From PALSA-1440 sp050011195 (GTDB lineage Bacteria; Verrucomicrobiota; Verrucomicrobiia; Limisphaerales; UBA8199), in NCBI GenBank assembly GCA_050011195.1, contig JBEKJO010000002.1:32346-96345 (forward strand): a DNA stretch of 64,000 nt, written 5' to 3'. Below are positions 30,421-40,600 of the stretch, in pieces. The first letter of the stretch is position 1; each line of letters opens with the position of its first letter. A program made the position numbers and the translations under genes. The notes beneath the pieces are model-generated. The model had not been told where the DNA came from and did no database searches. It saw only the letters and a list, made by a program, of their open reading frames with translations.

Positions 30421-31587
30421 ATGGGTTTTTACACAGAGTATCTGGGAATGCAACTCGACTTTGGCGGGCTGCAGAGAGAGCGAAAGAAGCAACTCGTTCA
30501 GATTTCCGAGCTTCGCGAGAAGCGCGCTGTTTTGGTGATCGCGTCTGACCTGCTCAAACCAAACAGCACCATTGATTACAGCGACATTCTTCCGGTCCAG
30601 GACCAACTCGCCAACTTGAAGGGTGAGGCGATTGACGTGATACTCGAGACCCCGGGCGGTTTTGCCGAAGCCGCTGAAGACATCATTGCGCTGATTCGCG
30701 GCAGATTCGACAACGTCGGCATAATCGTTCCGGGCTGGGCCAAAAGTGCGGGCACAATACTGGCGATGGCCGGCGATGAAATACTGATGGGAAGAGGCTC
30801 GGCACTTGGCCCGATTGACGCTCAGATCGCTCAGGCTAACGGCAAGCGGTTCTCTGCGCATGCGTTCCTTGAGGGGTTGAAACAGATAAAGGAGGAGGTA
30901 GCGGGGTCAGGAAAACTCAATCCTGCCTACATCCCGATTTTGCAAAACATATCCCCGGGCGAGATCCAGCACGCTCAGAATGCGCAGGCGTTTTCAGAAC
31001 GGCTGGTGGCTGACTGGCTGGAGCATTACAAGTTCAAGAACTGGGTACATCGGCGAGGTTCGGGCGCCCCAGCGACGCCCGCCGAGAAGCGTAAAAGGGC
31101 GGAAGAAATTGCCAGAAAGCTCAGCGACCAATCTCAATGGCTCACTCACGGCCGTTCAATCAGGATCGCCAAACTGGAAAGCGATTTGAATCTGAGAATC
31201 ACCGATTACAGCAAGAACGCTGACCTCGATGAAGCCATCACACGCTACTACACCCTCCTGAGGATGACCTTCGACACGAACATGTGCAAACTGTTTGAGA
31301 CGCCTGCCTCTCAGGTTTACCGCTTCACCGGAGTCCAAAGGGTTCCGAGTCCGCCCCCGAAACCGATGCTGCACCAGGCGCAAAGCTTGAACATTCGCAT
31401 CACGTGTGACAAATGCAAAACACCAATAGTGATGCAGGCGAATTTCCTGCCAAATCTTGCATTAAAACACGGCAATGTCCCTTTTCCACAAAACAATGTC
31501 CTTCACTGCCCCAGTTGCAAAACCGATATAAATGTGGCAAATATAAGATTGCAGGTAGAAGGCCAAACTGGCAAGAAAGTGGTGTAA
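30421..31587 (+). CDS. SDH_sah/SppA-like ClpP-fold serine protease with C-terminal zinc ribbon
   Basis: The protein has 388 residues from the ATG at 30421. Residues about 20-180 resemble the PF01972 serine dehydrogenase proteinase (ClpP/crotonase fold): LETPGGFAEAAEDI, then PGWAKSAGTILAMAGDEI with nucleophile Ser109, and GSALGPIDAQIA. A middle helical region follows. The C-terminus has CDKCKTP and CPSCKTD, a zinc ribbon. No signal peptide is seen, so it acts in the cytoplasm, although such proteins can be membrane-associated. It is separated by 1 bp from a small acidic gene, and a terminator follows the pair. Base composition is visibly lower in GC than its neighbours, which suggests acquisition. 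Confidence 0.78.
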   Translation: MGFYTEYLGMQLDFGGLQRERKKQLVQISELREKRAVLVIASDLLKPNSTIDYSDILPVQDQLANLKGEAIDVILETPGGFAEAAEDIIALIRGRFDNVGIIVPGWAKSAGTILAMAGDEILMGRGSALGPIDAQIAQANGKRFSAHAFLEGLKQIKEEVAGSGKLNPAYIPILQNISPGEIQHAQNAQAFSERLVADWLEHYKFKNWVHRRGSGAPATPAEKRKRAEEIARKLSDQSQWLTHGRSIRIAKLESDLNLRITDYSKNADLDEAITRYYTLLRMTFDTNMCKLFETPASQVYRFTGVQRVPSPPPKPMLHQAQSLNIRITCDKCKTPIVMQANFLPNLALKHGNVPFPQNNVLHCPSCKTDINVANIRLQVEGQTGKKVV

Positions 31588-31588
31588 T

Positions 31589-31774
31589 ATGAAAATGCCT
31601 CAGCCCGAAACATTTGAAATTGTATTCTCAAAGCGCGAGGAGTTGTTGCAACTGGACCCAGAACAGGTCCTCGAAAGCGCAGAAATCATCGCCGCCTGCG
31701 AAGAGGTGCGGGAAGTGACAGATGTCTTTGAGCATCCCGAGGAGGAAACCTGTTTCACTTACACTCGCGGCTGA
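31589..31774 (+). CDS. Small acidic protein cotranscribed with the ClpP-like protease
   Basis: The protein has 61 residues, rich in Glu/Asp (ESAEIIAACEEVREVTDVFEH). It starts 1 bp after the protease stop and is followed by a clear intrinsic terminator. It could be a substrate, inhibitor or adaptor of the protease. No family is recognised. Confidence 0.6.
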   Translation: MKMPQPETFEIVFSKREELLQLDPEQVLESAEIIAACEEVREVTDVFEHPEEETCFTYTRG

Positions 31775-31792
31775 CGAGTAGGCACGAATGTC

Positions 31793-31830
31793 GAGGCCGA
31801 CCGTTACTCAGTCGGCCCTCTTTGCTTTTT
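31793..31830 (+). terminator. Intrinsic terminator after the protease pair
   Basis: GAGGCCGAC (31793-31801) pairs with GTCGGCCCTC (31811-31820) with one bulged base, followed by TTTGCTTTTT. The remaining bases to 32014 show nothing else. Confidence 0.8.
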
Positions 31831-32014
31831 CTGGCCTTGCCCTCGACAAGCTCAAATCTGGTGAAGGAGTCCTGGAAATACGCCCCTCAGGCTGTTTCAT
31901 AGCTCTTTTCCGGTTGCCCGTCTCTCCAGCTCTCGCGCGGTGTTTTCAATGCCGTCCGCCCTTTTTCCAGAGCCGGCCCCCTCCACGTGTAATCGGATGT
32001 TGGCAGCGTTGGAG

Positions 32015-32314
32015 TCAGGGCGGGGGCTGGCGGTGCGACCAGTAAAACGGACGCCGATGCAAGTGCATCACCGCTTTGATGTAAAGCGCGTCGGCGCGCA
32101 CGCTGTAAACTATGGCGTAGGGAAAGCGGTGGAAATTGAGCTTGCGATTGTCACCCCGGATTTTGCGCCAGCGTTCCGGCTCGGCGACGATGCGGCGCAA
32201 CGTGCGTTCAAACTGGTCAAGGAAATCATTGCCCAGGCCCGGCTGCCGTTCCTCATACCACAGCGCGGCGGCTTCCAGTTCCTCGTCGGCTTCAGGATGG
32301 CTGGCGATGCGCAT
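32015..32314 (-). CDS. ParE/RelE-family toxin
   Basis: The protein has 99 residues from the ATG at 32314; a longer frame would run through the antitoxin. MRIASHPEADEELEAAALWYEERQ is the typical helical start of ParE/RelE toxins (plasmid stabilisation family), followed by FERTLRRIVAEPERWRKI and FHRFPYAIVYSV. ParE members poison gyrase and RelE members cut mRNA; the sequence alone does not settle which. It overlaps the antitoxin by 23 bp and comes second, the standard order. Confidence 0.88.
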   Translation of the reverse strand: MRIASHPEADEELEAAALWYEERQPGLGNDFLDQFERTLRRIVAEPERWRKIRGDNRKLNFHRFPYAIVYSVRADALYIKAVMHLHRRPFYWSHRQPPP

Positions 32315-32546
32315 GGAGCTTGTCGCGGATGTCTTGAACAACTTGCTCCACCGGGCGGCAACTGACTTTGCCTTCCTCAATCTCGCGCGAGCGCCGGTCA
32401 ATGACTTCCCGCCACTGCGTTTCCGCGTCGGCATCCACGGTATCATCGAGGCTCGCGATGAGTTGCCGGGCCAGATACGCCCGGTCTTGTTCCGGCAAGG
32501 CCAGCATTTCAACCACTTTTTCAGCCGCAATGCTCATGTGGCTCAA
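32292..32546 (-). CDS. Antitoxin of the ParE-type module
   Basis: The protein has 84 residues (ATG at 32546 or 32537). VVEMLALPEQDRAYLARQLIASLDD is the addiction-module component pattern (PF09720-like), and a charged C-terminal tail wraps the toxin. It precedes and overlaps the toxin. The complex probably represses its own promoter in the 32547-32673 gap. Confidence 0.83.
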   Translation of the reverse strand: MSHMSIAAEKVVEMLALPEQDRAYLARQLIASLDDTVDADAETQWREVIDRRSREIEEGKVSCRPVEQVVQDIRDKLHAHRQPS

Positions 32547-32603
32547 TCTCGGCGTTTACGGGCGTTCTGGCAAGTCTTAATGGCTTGCCGGGCCGCTACT
32601 CGC

Positions 32604-32624
32604 GTAAATCGTAAATCGTAAATC
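32604..32624. repeat. 7-bp tandem repeat (gtaaatc x3)
   Basis: Three perfect units lie in the gap between the toxin-antitoxin module and the O-methyltransferase. Confidence 0.85.
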
Positions 32625-32673
32625 TAACCCGCATCCCGCTTCCCACCGTCGACAATTCTGCTACGGTGTCCGC

Positions 32674-33336
32674 ATGGGCACAAAATATGTCCGGCTGAAC
32701 AAAACGCTCTACCGCTACCTCTGCCGCTGCCGCAGTGACGCGTCGGACCCGCTGTTGGAGGAGTTGCGCGCGGAGACCGCGTCGCTGGGCGAAGAAGTGA
32801 GCAAATGCCAGATCAGCGACGAGCAGGGGACCTTCCTGAGCGTTCTGGTCGCGGCGGCTGGCGTGAAATCCGCCATCGAAGTCGGCACGTTCACCGGCTA
32901 CAGCTCACTGTGCATCGCCCGCGCGTTGCCCGCCAACGGACGGCTCCTTTGCCTGGATGCCAGCAAGGAATGGACGGCGGTGGCGCGGAGGTATTGGGCG
33001 AAGGCGGGCCTGCAAGACCGGATCGAGCTGCGGCTCGGCCCGGCCATCCCCAGCTTGCAACAGCTCGAACCCGGCCTCACCTTCGACTTCGCCTTCATTG
33101 ACGCCAAGAAGACCGAATACGACGCCTACTATGAACTTCTCCTGCCGCGCATCCGGCGGAACGGCCTCATTCTGTTCGACAACATGCTCTCGGGCGGACG
33201 GCTTGGCGCCGGCCCGGTCAAAGAGGCCACCGGGCGCGCGATTGATGCGCTGAACCATAAACTGGCCGGCGACGCGCGGGTCGAGGCCGTCCTGCTGCCG
33301 GTCGCGGATGGCATTCAGTTCTGCCGGAAACGGTGA
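32674..33336 (+). CDS. O-methyltransferase (CCoAOMT/YrrM-like, class I SAM)
   Basis: The protein has 220 residues. SAM-binding motif I is AIEVGTFTGYSSLCIARALP, motif II LLCLDAS, and FDFAFIDAKKTEYDAYYE with GLILFDNMLSGGRL are the metal and substrate regions of caffeoyl-CoA-type O-methyltransferases. In bacteria this family methylates catechols or tRNA hydroxyuridine (TrmR/YrrM); the substrate cannot be chosen here. The stop is 42 bp before the next gene. Confidence 0.88.
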   Translation: MGTKYVRLNKTLYRYLCRCRSDASDPLLEELRAETASLGEEVSKCQISDEQGTFLSVLVAAAGVKSAIEVGTFTGYSSLCIARALPANGRLLCLDASKEWTAVARRYWAKAGLQDRIELRLGPAIPSLQQLEPGLTFDFAFIDAKKTEYDAYYELLLPRIRRNGLILFDNMLSGGRLGAGPVKEATGRAIDALNHKLAGDARVEAVLLPVADGIQFCRKR

Positions 33337-33378
33337 ATTGATTTGCGGCCACTCTCCGAAAGGATTCTACTCGGTCTG

Positions 33379-35385
33379 ATGAGCAATAACCTTCCGGCTG
33401 CCGAACTGTCCTGGAGACGGTCGCGCTACGGGTTTGCCGGCTTTGGGTTGCTTTCGCTGCTGGGCGCCTGGTTCCTGCTGCGGCTGGTGCTGTTCCTGGC
33501 GTTCAAGCCGCCCGCGCTGCCGGCGGCGGATGTCCTGCTGGCTTTTCTCAGTGGGTTTCACCGCGACCTGTTCGCGGCGCTGGCCGAGACGGTGCCCCTG
33601 CTGTTCTGGATGCTGATCGTGCCGGACCGGCGGTTCGGGGCTACGTGGCACCGGCTGCTGTTTCTGGGCGGCTGCCTGGTCTTCTGGTTCGTGCAGGTCT
33701 TCCTGCTCTTCGTCGAGTTCTTCTTCTTCGATGAATTCAGGTCACGCTTCAACACCGTCGCCGTCGATTACCTGCTCTACCCCAAGGAGGTCTTTATCAA
33801 CATTTGGGAGTCGTATCACGTCGGCGTGGTTCTGGCGCTTTGCCTGGTCCTGAGCCTGGGCTGGCTGTTCGCGGCGAGCCGGCTTTTTGGGCAGATGTGG
33901 GAGCGGCCCTTCCCGGCCAAATCCCGGCTGCTGCATTTGGCGGCGGTTGTCGCGCTGGCCGCGTTGCTCGCCCCAACCTTCAATCTCCAGGGCGCGCACG
34001 TGAGCAGCGACCGCACCCTGAATGAAGTGGCCAACAACGGCGCGCTCTCCTTCTTCGCCGCGGCCTGGACGCACAACCTCGACTATGCGGCCTTCTACAA
34101 AACCCTGCCGGCGGATGAGGCCTATCAACGCGCGCGCCGCCTGCTGGCCGAGCGGAACACGCAATTTGTCGAGGCTGGCCAGTCCATTCGCCGGCGCGTG
34201 GCCGGCGACCCGGCCCGCCCGCGCCTCAATGTGGTCATCTTCCTCGAGGAAAGCCTCGGCTCCGAATTCTGGGGCTGCCTGGGCCGGACCAATACGCTCA
34301 CGCCGGAGATGGACAAGCTGGCAGCGGAGGAAGGTCTGCTCTTCACCAACATCTATGCTTCCGGCAACCGCACTGTGCGCGGCATGGAAGGCGTGCTCTC
34401 TTCCTTCCCCCCGCTGCCCGGCGAATCCATCGTCAAGCGGGACCGCTCGGACAACGTCGAGACCATTGCCCGCGTGTTGAAGCGCGACGGCTACGCGAGC
34501 GTATTCCTGTACGGCGGACGCGGGCTGTTCGACGGCATGCGCTCCTTCGCCGTCCGCAACGGTTACGACCGTTTCGTCGAGCAGAAACACTTCGAGCATC
34601 CCACCTTCACGACCATCTGGGGCGTTTGCGACGAGGACCTGTTTTTACGCGCGGTGGACGAGTTCCGCGAACTGGCCAGGACGGGCCAGCCGTTCTTCGG
34701 CACCGTGCTCTCCGTCTCCAATCACAAGCCTTACACCTATCCGAAGGGCAAAATCCCCGAAGACCCGGATGCCAGACAGCGCGAACATGCCGTGAAATAC
34801 TCCGACTATGCCCTGGGCCGCTTTTTCGAGGCGGCGAGGAAGGAAGCCTTCTGGACGAACACCCTCTTTGCCGTCGTGGCCGACCACGGCGCGCGGGTCT
34901 ATGGCGAGCAAAGCATTCCCATTCACTCGTATGAAATCCCGCTGCTGATCGCCGGCCCGGCGGTCGTCCAAAGCCCGAGCCGCGTCTCGCAACTCGGCTG
35001 CTCCCTCGATGTGCCCACGACCGTCCTCGGCCTGCTGGGGCGTCCTTATGAGACGATGTTCTTCGGCCGCGACCTGCTGCGGAGCCGGCCCGACGAAGGC
35101 CGCGCCTTGCTGAACCATAACCGCGACATTGGCCTCCTGGCGCACGACCGTTTGGTGGTGCTGGGCCTGCGGCAAACCGTCGAGTTCTACCAGGGCGATC
35201 CCAAGGTCGTCGATATGAGCCTGCTCCCGCAGCCGACCGACCCCGACCGCGAGCTCGAGCAGGACGCCATCGCCCTTTACCAGGTCGCCGATGATCTTTA
35301 CATGCATCGGCGTTACCGCCTTGACGGCGAGCCGTCCGCCCGGGCATTGGCGCCAAGGGCGGAGGAGCCAGCCAGGGTCCGCTGA
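33379..35385 (+). CDS. LTA-synthase-like membrane sulfatase/phosphotransferase
   Basis: The protein has 668 residues from the ATG at 33379; a TTG at 33343 is possible. Five N-terminal membrane segments lie within about residues 1-205 (FGLLSLLGAWFLLRLVLFLAF, and LFLGGCLVFWFVQVFLLFVEFFFF). The extracytoplasmic alkaline-phosphatase-like domain has VVIFLEESLGSEFWGCLG (metal Glu), SGNRTVRGMEG with nucleophile Thr332, GTVLSVSNHKPYTYP and VVADHGAR. This is the LtaS/OpgB/EptA-like layout. In a Gram-negative envelope it more likely transfers phosphoglycerol or phosphoethanolamine to a periplasmic glycan or lipid than makes lipoteichoic acid. Confidence 0.88.
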   Translation: MSNNLPAAELSWRRSRYGFAGFGLLSLLGAWFLLRLVLFLAFKPPALPAADVLLAFLSGFHRDLFAALAETVPLLFWMLIVPDRRFGATWHRLLFLGGCLVFWFVQVFLLFVEFFFFDEFRSRFNTVAVDYLLYPKEVFINIWESYHVGVVLALCLVLSLGWLFAASRLFGQMWERPFPAKSRLLHLAAVVALAALLAPTFNLQGAHVSSDRTLNEVANNGALSFFAAAWTHNLDYAAFYKTLPADEAYQRARRLLAERNTQFVEAGQSIRRRVAGDPARPRLNVVIFLEESLGSEFWGCLGRTNTLTPEMDKLAAEEGLLFTNIYASGNRTVRGMEGVLSSFPPLPGESIVKRDRSDNVETIARVLKRDGYASVFLYGGRGLFDGMRSFAVRNGYDRFVEQKHFEHPTFTTIWGVCDEDLFLRAVDEFRELARTGQPFFGTVLSVSNHKPYTYPKGKIPEDPDARQREHAVKYSDYALGRFFEAARKEAFWTNTLFAVVADHGARVYGEQSIPIHSYEIPLLIAGPAVVQSPSRVSQLGCSLDVPTTVLGLLGRPYETMFFGRDLLRSRPDEGRALLNHNRDIGLLAHDRLVVLGLRQTVEFYQGDPKVVDMSLLPQPTDPDRELEQDAIALYQVADDLYMHRRYRLDGEPSARALAPRAEEPARVR

Positions 35386-35414
35386 CCTGGATTGTTAATC
35401 CGTGTAACTCGCAC

Positions 35415-35449
35415 TCCCGCATTTTCCCATTGCGGTTTGCGGGATTTGG
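35415..35449 (+). terminator. Possible terminator after the LTA-synthase-like gene
   Basis: TCCCGCA (35415-35421) and TGCGGGA (35438-35444) form a 7-bp stem with a 16-base loop and a short T run (TTT). It is weak. A small palindrome GGATT-gtt-AATCC lies just before it at 35389-35401. Confidence 0.35.
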
Positions 35450-35492
35450 AGGATACTGTGGGCGTCGGAGCAACTAAACGAAAAGGAAGAAG

Positions 35493-35786
35493 ATGACGAC
35501 AGAACATGCCAATGAAAGATTAGCGAGCGATCTCAAGGCGGTCGTGCGCGACGCAGAAGATCTGATGAAGGCCACCGCCGGTCAGACCGGAGAGAAGGTC
35601 GGCGAAGTGCGCAGCCGGCTGGCGGCGGCGATCGAATCGGCCAAGACCACTTGCCAATCGTTGAAAGACAAGACCGTCGCCGCGGCCAAGGCCACGGACG
35701 TCACGATTCGCGAGCATCCCTACGAATCAATCGGCATCGCCTTTGGCCTGGGGCTGCTGGTGGGTTGGCTGGTGGCGCGCAAGTAG
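35493..35786 (+). CDS. DUF883 / YqjD-ElaB-like ribosome-associated membrane protein
   Basis: The protein has 97 residues. It has an amphipathic helical N-terminus (LASDLKAVVRDAEDLMKATAGQ), then REHPYESIGIAFGLGLLVGWLVARK, the DUF883 C-terminal membrane anchor. A good ribosome site (aaaggaagaag) precedes the ATG. In E. coli the relatives YqjD and ElaB bind stationary-phase ribosomes at the inner membrane. It is the first of three genes matching the yqjD-yqjE-yqjK order. Confidence 0.85.
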   Translation: MTTEHANERLASDLKAVVRDAEDLMKATAGQTGEKVGEVRSRLAAAIESAKTTCQSLKDKTVAAAKATDVTIREHPYESIGIAFGLGLLVGWLVARK

Positions 35787-35792
35787 GGGCAC

Positions 35793-36179
35793 ATGGAAGA
35801 GCCGGGGGAGAGCACACCGGGAGTCTTCGCGTCGCTGGGGCGGCTGCTGAAGACGGCCGTCGCCATTGCGCACAACCGGTTTGAGCTGTTCCTGGTCGAA
35901 CTGCGGGAGGAGCGCTGGCGGTTCTTCAATGCGCTGCTGCTGGCCGGGGTGGTCCTCATTCTGGCGCTGATGACCCTGATGGCGGCCACCATCGCGCTGG
36001 TGGTGGTTTGCGTGAAGGCGGGGCGCCTGGACCTGGTCGTTGCGCTGGTGCTGCTATATCTGGCGGCGACGATCCTTTGCTTCTGGCGGTTGCGCGTCCG
36101 GTTGAAGAACTGGGCGGCGTTCTCGGCTACCCTGACCGAACTTAAAAAGGACAAGGCATGTTTGGACGACAGGAACTAG
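35793..36179 (+). CDS. YqjE-like / phage-holin-3_6 family membrane protein
   Basis: The protein has 128 residues. An N-terminal amphipathic segment (LLKTAVAIAHNRFELFLVELREER) precedes two membrane helices (ALLLAGVVLILALMTLMAA and LVVALVLLYLAATILCFW). It starts 6 bp after the DUF883 gene and overlaps the next gene by 22 bp. The holin family name reflects topology, not proven lysis. Confidence 0.82.
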   Translation: MEEPGESTPGVFASLGRLLKTAVAIAHNRFELFLVELREERWRFFNALLLAGVVLILALMTLMAATIALVVVCVKAGRLDLVVALVLLYLAATILCFWRLRVRLKNWAAFSATLTELKKDKACLDDRN

Positions 36180-36517
36180 ATCGTCTGGCCCTGGAGAAGC
36201 AGGTGCTCGTGGCGGAGAGCGGTTTGAACCGTCTCGCGGTCCAGGCCGAACTCCAGAACCTGCGCTCCGCGACGGCGTGGGTGAGCAAAGCCGCCCGCTG
36301 GCCGCGAAAACCCGCGCTGCTGCTGCTGGTTCTGGCTCCGCTGGCGGGTTTCCTGCTGGCGAGAGTTTCCCGCCGCGAGGATTCCCAGTTCAAACGGGTG
36401 TTGGCGGTGGCCAAGTGGATTGGACCGCTGTATCGGTTGTGGAAGAGTTTCTCCGCCAGCCGGAAGGAGGCCGAAGCCGGGGAGCAGAGGGCAGAGTTCT
36501 CAGTTCTGAATTCTTAG
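36158..36517 (+). CDS. YqjK-like small membrane protein
   Basis: The protein has 119 residues with a helical N-terminus and one membrane helix (PALLLLVLAPLAGFLLARV). It overlaps the YqjE-like gene by 22 bp. The last residues (EFSVLNS) are read from an agttct-type short repeat that continues past the stop, so the C-terminus may be repeat-derived. Confidence 0.7.
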   Translation: MFGRQELDRLALEKQVLVAESGLNRLAVQAELQNLRSATAWVSKAARWPRKPALLLLVLAPLAGFLLARVSRREDSQFKRVLAVAKWIGPLYRLWKSFSASRKEAEAGEQRAEFSVLNS

Positions 36518-37684
36518 TTTTTAGTTGGCGGCGGGACGCCGCCACAACCCGCAGGCGAGACGCCTACGCCACATTCCGCATTTTGTGATTGACAAGCTTG
36601 TGCCTTTATGTTAAGGGTCTCACATTATGGGTTTGCAGGGGTTGTCTGTATCTGCCGGCCAAGCACTCCGGCAGCGCCAAGCAGAGCAGTGTTGGTTCGG
36701 CGAGCCGCCAGGGGGTCGGCAGGTTTTTATTTGCACCCGGCAGCAATTGAGGGTCAGGAAGGCGATGACAACGCCACCAGCAACATTGTTCCGGCCAAAT
36801 GAGGGGCGGTGGCCGAGGGGAGGGGGCGGTGAGGGGGAGTGGCGGGCGGAAGACAAAGGAACAACTAAGGAACAACTAAGGATAAACAAAGGATGTATTG
36901 GCTCCGGCCCGGCTCCTGCTTGAGGACCTCTTTGTGGGCAGGGCGGGGGCCATAAATGCGGAGTGGGGAGTGCGGAATGCGGAATGGAGAATGCAGAGGC
37001 GGTAGCTGAGGGTTGTTTTTTCGGTGCGGAGGCGGCGGGCGGGGGCCGGCTCGGTACCGGTCTCTGGCGGGGGCGGGGTCTCCGACTGACAGGATGAAAT
37101 TAAGCTGGCGGGGACTGTGGCCCCGCTTGGTTGCGGGGCGGCTCGCCGTGACGGGACCTGCGGCTTGGCGGGGATGGACTGTTCCTCGGGAGCGGTCCGC
37201 CTGCCGGTGGGCCTGGCGCAACCTCTGTGCCACGGTTGGGATGGCGAAGAGGGATTCCGGGGTGGTTGGGGCTGCCCCTTGGGCTGGGTGCTGGCAGTCG
37301 GACAGCAAGAAAAGGAGTGCTTGTCATGGGGCGGGCTGGGGGTTACAAACGGTCCGACAAGGCTTGATGAAGACTTGCGGCATGAGGTGAATTATTACGC
37401 GCACACAGCGGTGAGGTCGGAGGGGACGCCGGATCGGAATCCAGCGAAATGGCAGTTGCTGTCCACGCACTTGCGTGGACGCCGTTCATCGCCGACTGGA
37501 GTGGGGCCGCTGGTTGTACGCGCCCTGCCTGGGTTGGAAGGAATTCGTGCCGCATAACGTTGGCCCATTCCGGCTGGGAAAGTATGGCTGCGACGCCGAA
37601 AATGATCAGTCGAGAGCAAATCTCGCCCCACCAGCAGCGGCATTTTCCGGTGCAACCATTTGACCGATGTGGTAAGAGAGTCTC
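36518..37684. other. 1.17-kb gene-poor region
   Basis: No convincing gene is seen; the short frames have poor composition. Contents: a palindromic stretch GGCGGCGGGACGCCGCC (about 36526-36545), a TTGACA at about 36588, two copies of aggaacaacta (about 36860-36885), one half of a dispersed repeat (36925-37090), and a perfect hairpin GTCCACGC-ACTT-GCGTGGAC at 37461-37480 with no T run. It separates the YqjK-like gene from the restriction-modification-like cassette. Confidence 0.6.
36925..37090 (+). repeat. Dispersed repeat, copy A
   Basis: It shares gggcagggcgggggccat, aatgcgg, heptamers of the gcggagt type, ttgttttttcgg and ccggtctctggcggggg, in the same order, with the reverse complement of about 62865-62998. 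It is about 165 bp long with internal length differences. Confidence 0.75.
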
Positions 37685-40600
37685 GTGCCCGGTGTGAAAC
37701 AACCATTTCTCGCGCAGTTCCCCGATCCAAAGGCTCGGGACTGGGTGTATTACCGGTCACGCCAAGAAATTCGCACACAGCCTGCCCTGCTTGGCTACGC
37801 GCATCACGTCCTCCGGGCGTTCGACAAAGAAGTTTTGGGGATCACTGGCGTGCTCTGCGTTGATGGTCGGCCAACGATTTACTTCCGTCGTGACAATGAA
37901 CCGTTGTCTTGGGCGAATGCCAACCGTCTGCATCGCATCTTCTGGAATCAAGGCATCGCCACCGTGCTCGTTCTTGCTGACCCAGAGCACCTCCGCATCT
38001 ATTCGGCACAAGCTGAACCGGTTAGAGAAGGCGACGCCTCTCCACAGCCCGCCGCGCTTGTCGAGGACCAACTGGAGGACATCGCCGAGCTTCTGGAGCT
38101 TGAGAGCCTCCTGCACGACGTGGCATCGGGACGGTTCTACCACACTCATGCCGGCCGCTTTAACGAAAAGCAGGCGGTGGACGAGTTCCTGCTGCGAAAT
38201 CTGGCCCACGCCCGCGACCGGCTGCGAACCGGTCCCTACAAGCTCAAAGAGGAAGCAGCGCACGCCTTGCTGGGTCGCCTCATTTTTCTCTGCTATCTGA
38301 CCGACCGGAAGGTGATTGACTGGGCCGATTACGAGAGGGAAGTCGGAAAAGGTATCGCCAATGTGCACCAGTTGCTGGAGAAGTACGACTCTGAGGAAGG
38401 ACTGCACCGCCTGTACCGTTTATTGGGCCGGCTGCAAGCGGTGTTTAACGGCAGCATGTTTGACCAAAACCTCAAGACCGAGTCCCGTCGCCTCAGACCC
38501 TCGCATTACGACGTGCTGCGTCAGTTCTTCTCTGTTGGCGAAGTCCGCACGGGTCAAGGCATGCTCCCGTTTTGGGCCTACGACTTCAGCGTGATTCCGG
38601 TCGAAACGATCAGTGCTATCTACGAAGATTTTCTCAGCACCGAAGACGCCGAGGGCAAGCGCAAGGAAGGCGCGTACTACACTCCACGCCATCTCGCAGA
38701 GATGGTCGTGGATATCGCCGTCGGAGATGACCCAGACTGGACGAAGCATCGGTATCTCGACCCGGCGTGCGGCTCCGGCATCTTCCTCGTGACGCTGTTC
38801 AACCGACTCGCGTCGCATTGGGTTTTCCAGAACGACAACGCCAGCTACCGCAAGCGAGCGGAGGCCCTGCTCAATATCCTTCACAACCAGCTTCGCGGTG
38901 TGGACATCGAGCGGACGGCCTGCCGAATCGCGTGCTTCAGTCTCTATCTTGCATTCCTTGACCAGTTCGAGCCCCGCGACATCCGTGAGTTCGCACGGTT
39001 GGCGCAGCGCGACAGGCCCAAGGTTCTGCCGAAGCTCTTGCGCTACCGGGACAACAGCAGTTGGCGAGAGAAGCACGCGCCGACCGTGATGCACGGTGAT
39101 TTCCTCCAACTCGACTCAGGAATCGAGAAGTTCGACTGCGTCATCGGCAACCCGCCGTGGGCAGGCCGAGGAACACATCAAGTCGCTTGGAAGTTCATGC
39201 AGCAAGCGCCGCAGCAGCTACGAAGCGGCGCCTATGGTTGTCTGCTGCTGTCAGCCAAGGTCTTTTTTAACAAGACGGACGAGCTACAGGCGGAATGGTT
39301 CGGCAATGTGACTGTGCAACGAGTCGTTAATCTCTCCGATTTCCGTCACATCCTGTTCGAACACGCCAAGTGCCCGGCATTGATTGTCCGGTTTGCCAAC
39401 GCCAAACCAACTGACGCCCACCGCTTCCGATACGACACGCCGAAGGTGACTGGCACAGATTGCCGTGACGGTGTCGTAACCATCTTCCCGCGCGACCGGA
39501 AACGTCTTCAGCAGAGCGCGCTGCTGGTCGCAGCCAGCAAACAACAAGTGCCAGGTTTCTGGAAACGGCATTTCTCCGGCACACCTCGCGACTTGAAGCT
39601 ACTCGATTTACTCGACGACATATCCGAGTTGCGGGCCGTGGTAAAGCCTCTCGCTAAAGATAGGAAAGAGAGTTCGCGCTGGTGGACGGGAGAAGGGATC
39701 AAACCCAAAAAGGATGGCACGCACAAGCCGTGGTGGAACGAAACCCACAGCTATCTCAGCGCACGATTGCAAACAACGGCTTTGTTTGTTCTGGAGAAAG
39801 ACTGCGAACCCGTGGGAACACGCTTTCATCCGTTTGTGGAGCGCAAACGAGATCCGCGGCTCTTCAAGGCTCCCTTAATTGTGGTGAGCTACGGTTTTGG
39901 CAAGATTGCATTTTCCGATTTTGCAGTCCTTTTCCAACACTCGCTGAGAGTGATTACACCAGCGACACAAAATCCAGAGGAGCGCGAAGAAGAATCAAAT
40001 CTGCTGCTCTTTCTCACCATATATCTACGTTCGAATTTGGCGAAATATTACCTCTTCCACACGAGCGCGAACTGGGGGATTGAGCGAGACAAGATTCACT
40101 TGTTTGAATTACTTCACTTGCCATTCCCGCTGCCGGGCGACGACTGCGCTCATCCCCAAGCCGCAGGTATCGTGGCCAAGACTGCTGCTGCCACTAAGAC
40201 ATTGCGCGACGAGTTGGCCGCAGAACTCAACGAGCTTCACGATGAGCGACAAGAGCGCGGCCTGCCGCTTGAATCTGACGAGTTTCATGAAATGCTCGCT
40301 TCGTTCAACGAGAAACGGAGGGCCAAGGTGGACGCACTACAATCCCGTCTGGAGCGCGACGTTTATCGCTACTTCGACCTAACCGACGAAGAGATTGCTC
40401 TGGTTGAGGATGCCGTCCGGATTATTGAGCCCAGTTCGACACCGATTAACCGCGATGTTGTCCGCAAGGCGGCTGTCCCGACGATGAAGCCTGTCACTCG
40501 CGATGCGCTCGGCGCATACTCTACAATGCTGACGGGCACGCTAAATGAATGGGCCGAGGGCGGTTCGTTGCGGGTCGAGGCATCCGCCGTAATCTTTGAA

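Noticed and set aside
36608..37390. Small plus-strand frames of 64-146 codons upstream of the methyltransferase
   Set aside because: They overlap repeats, lack ribosome sites and motifs, and have composition like the surrounding non-coding DNA.
37461..37480. Perfect hairpin as a terminator
   Set aside because: No T run follows, and no gene ends just before it.
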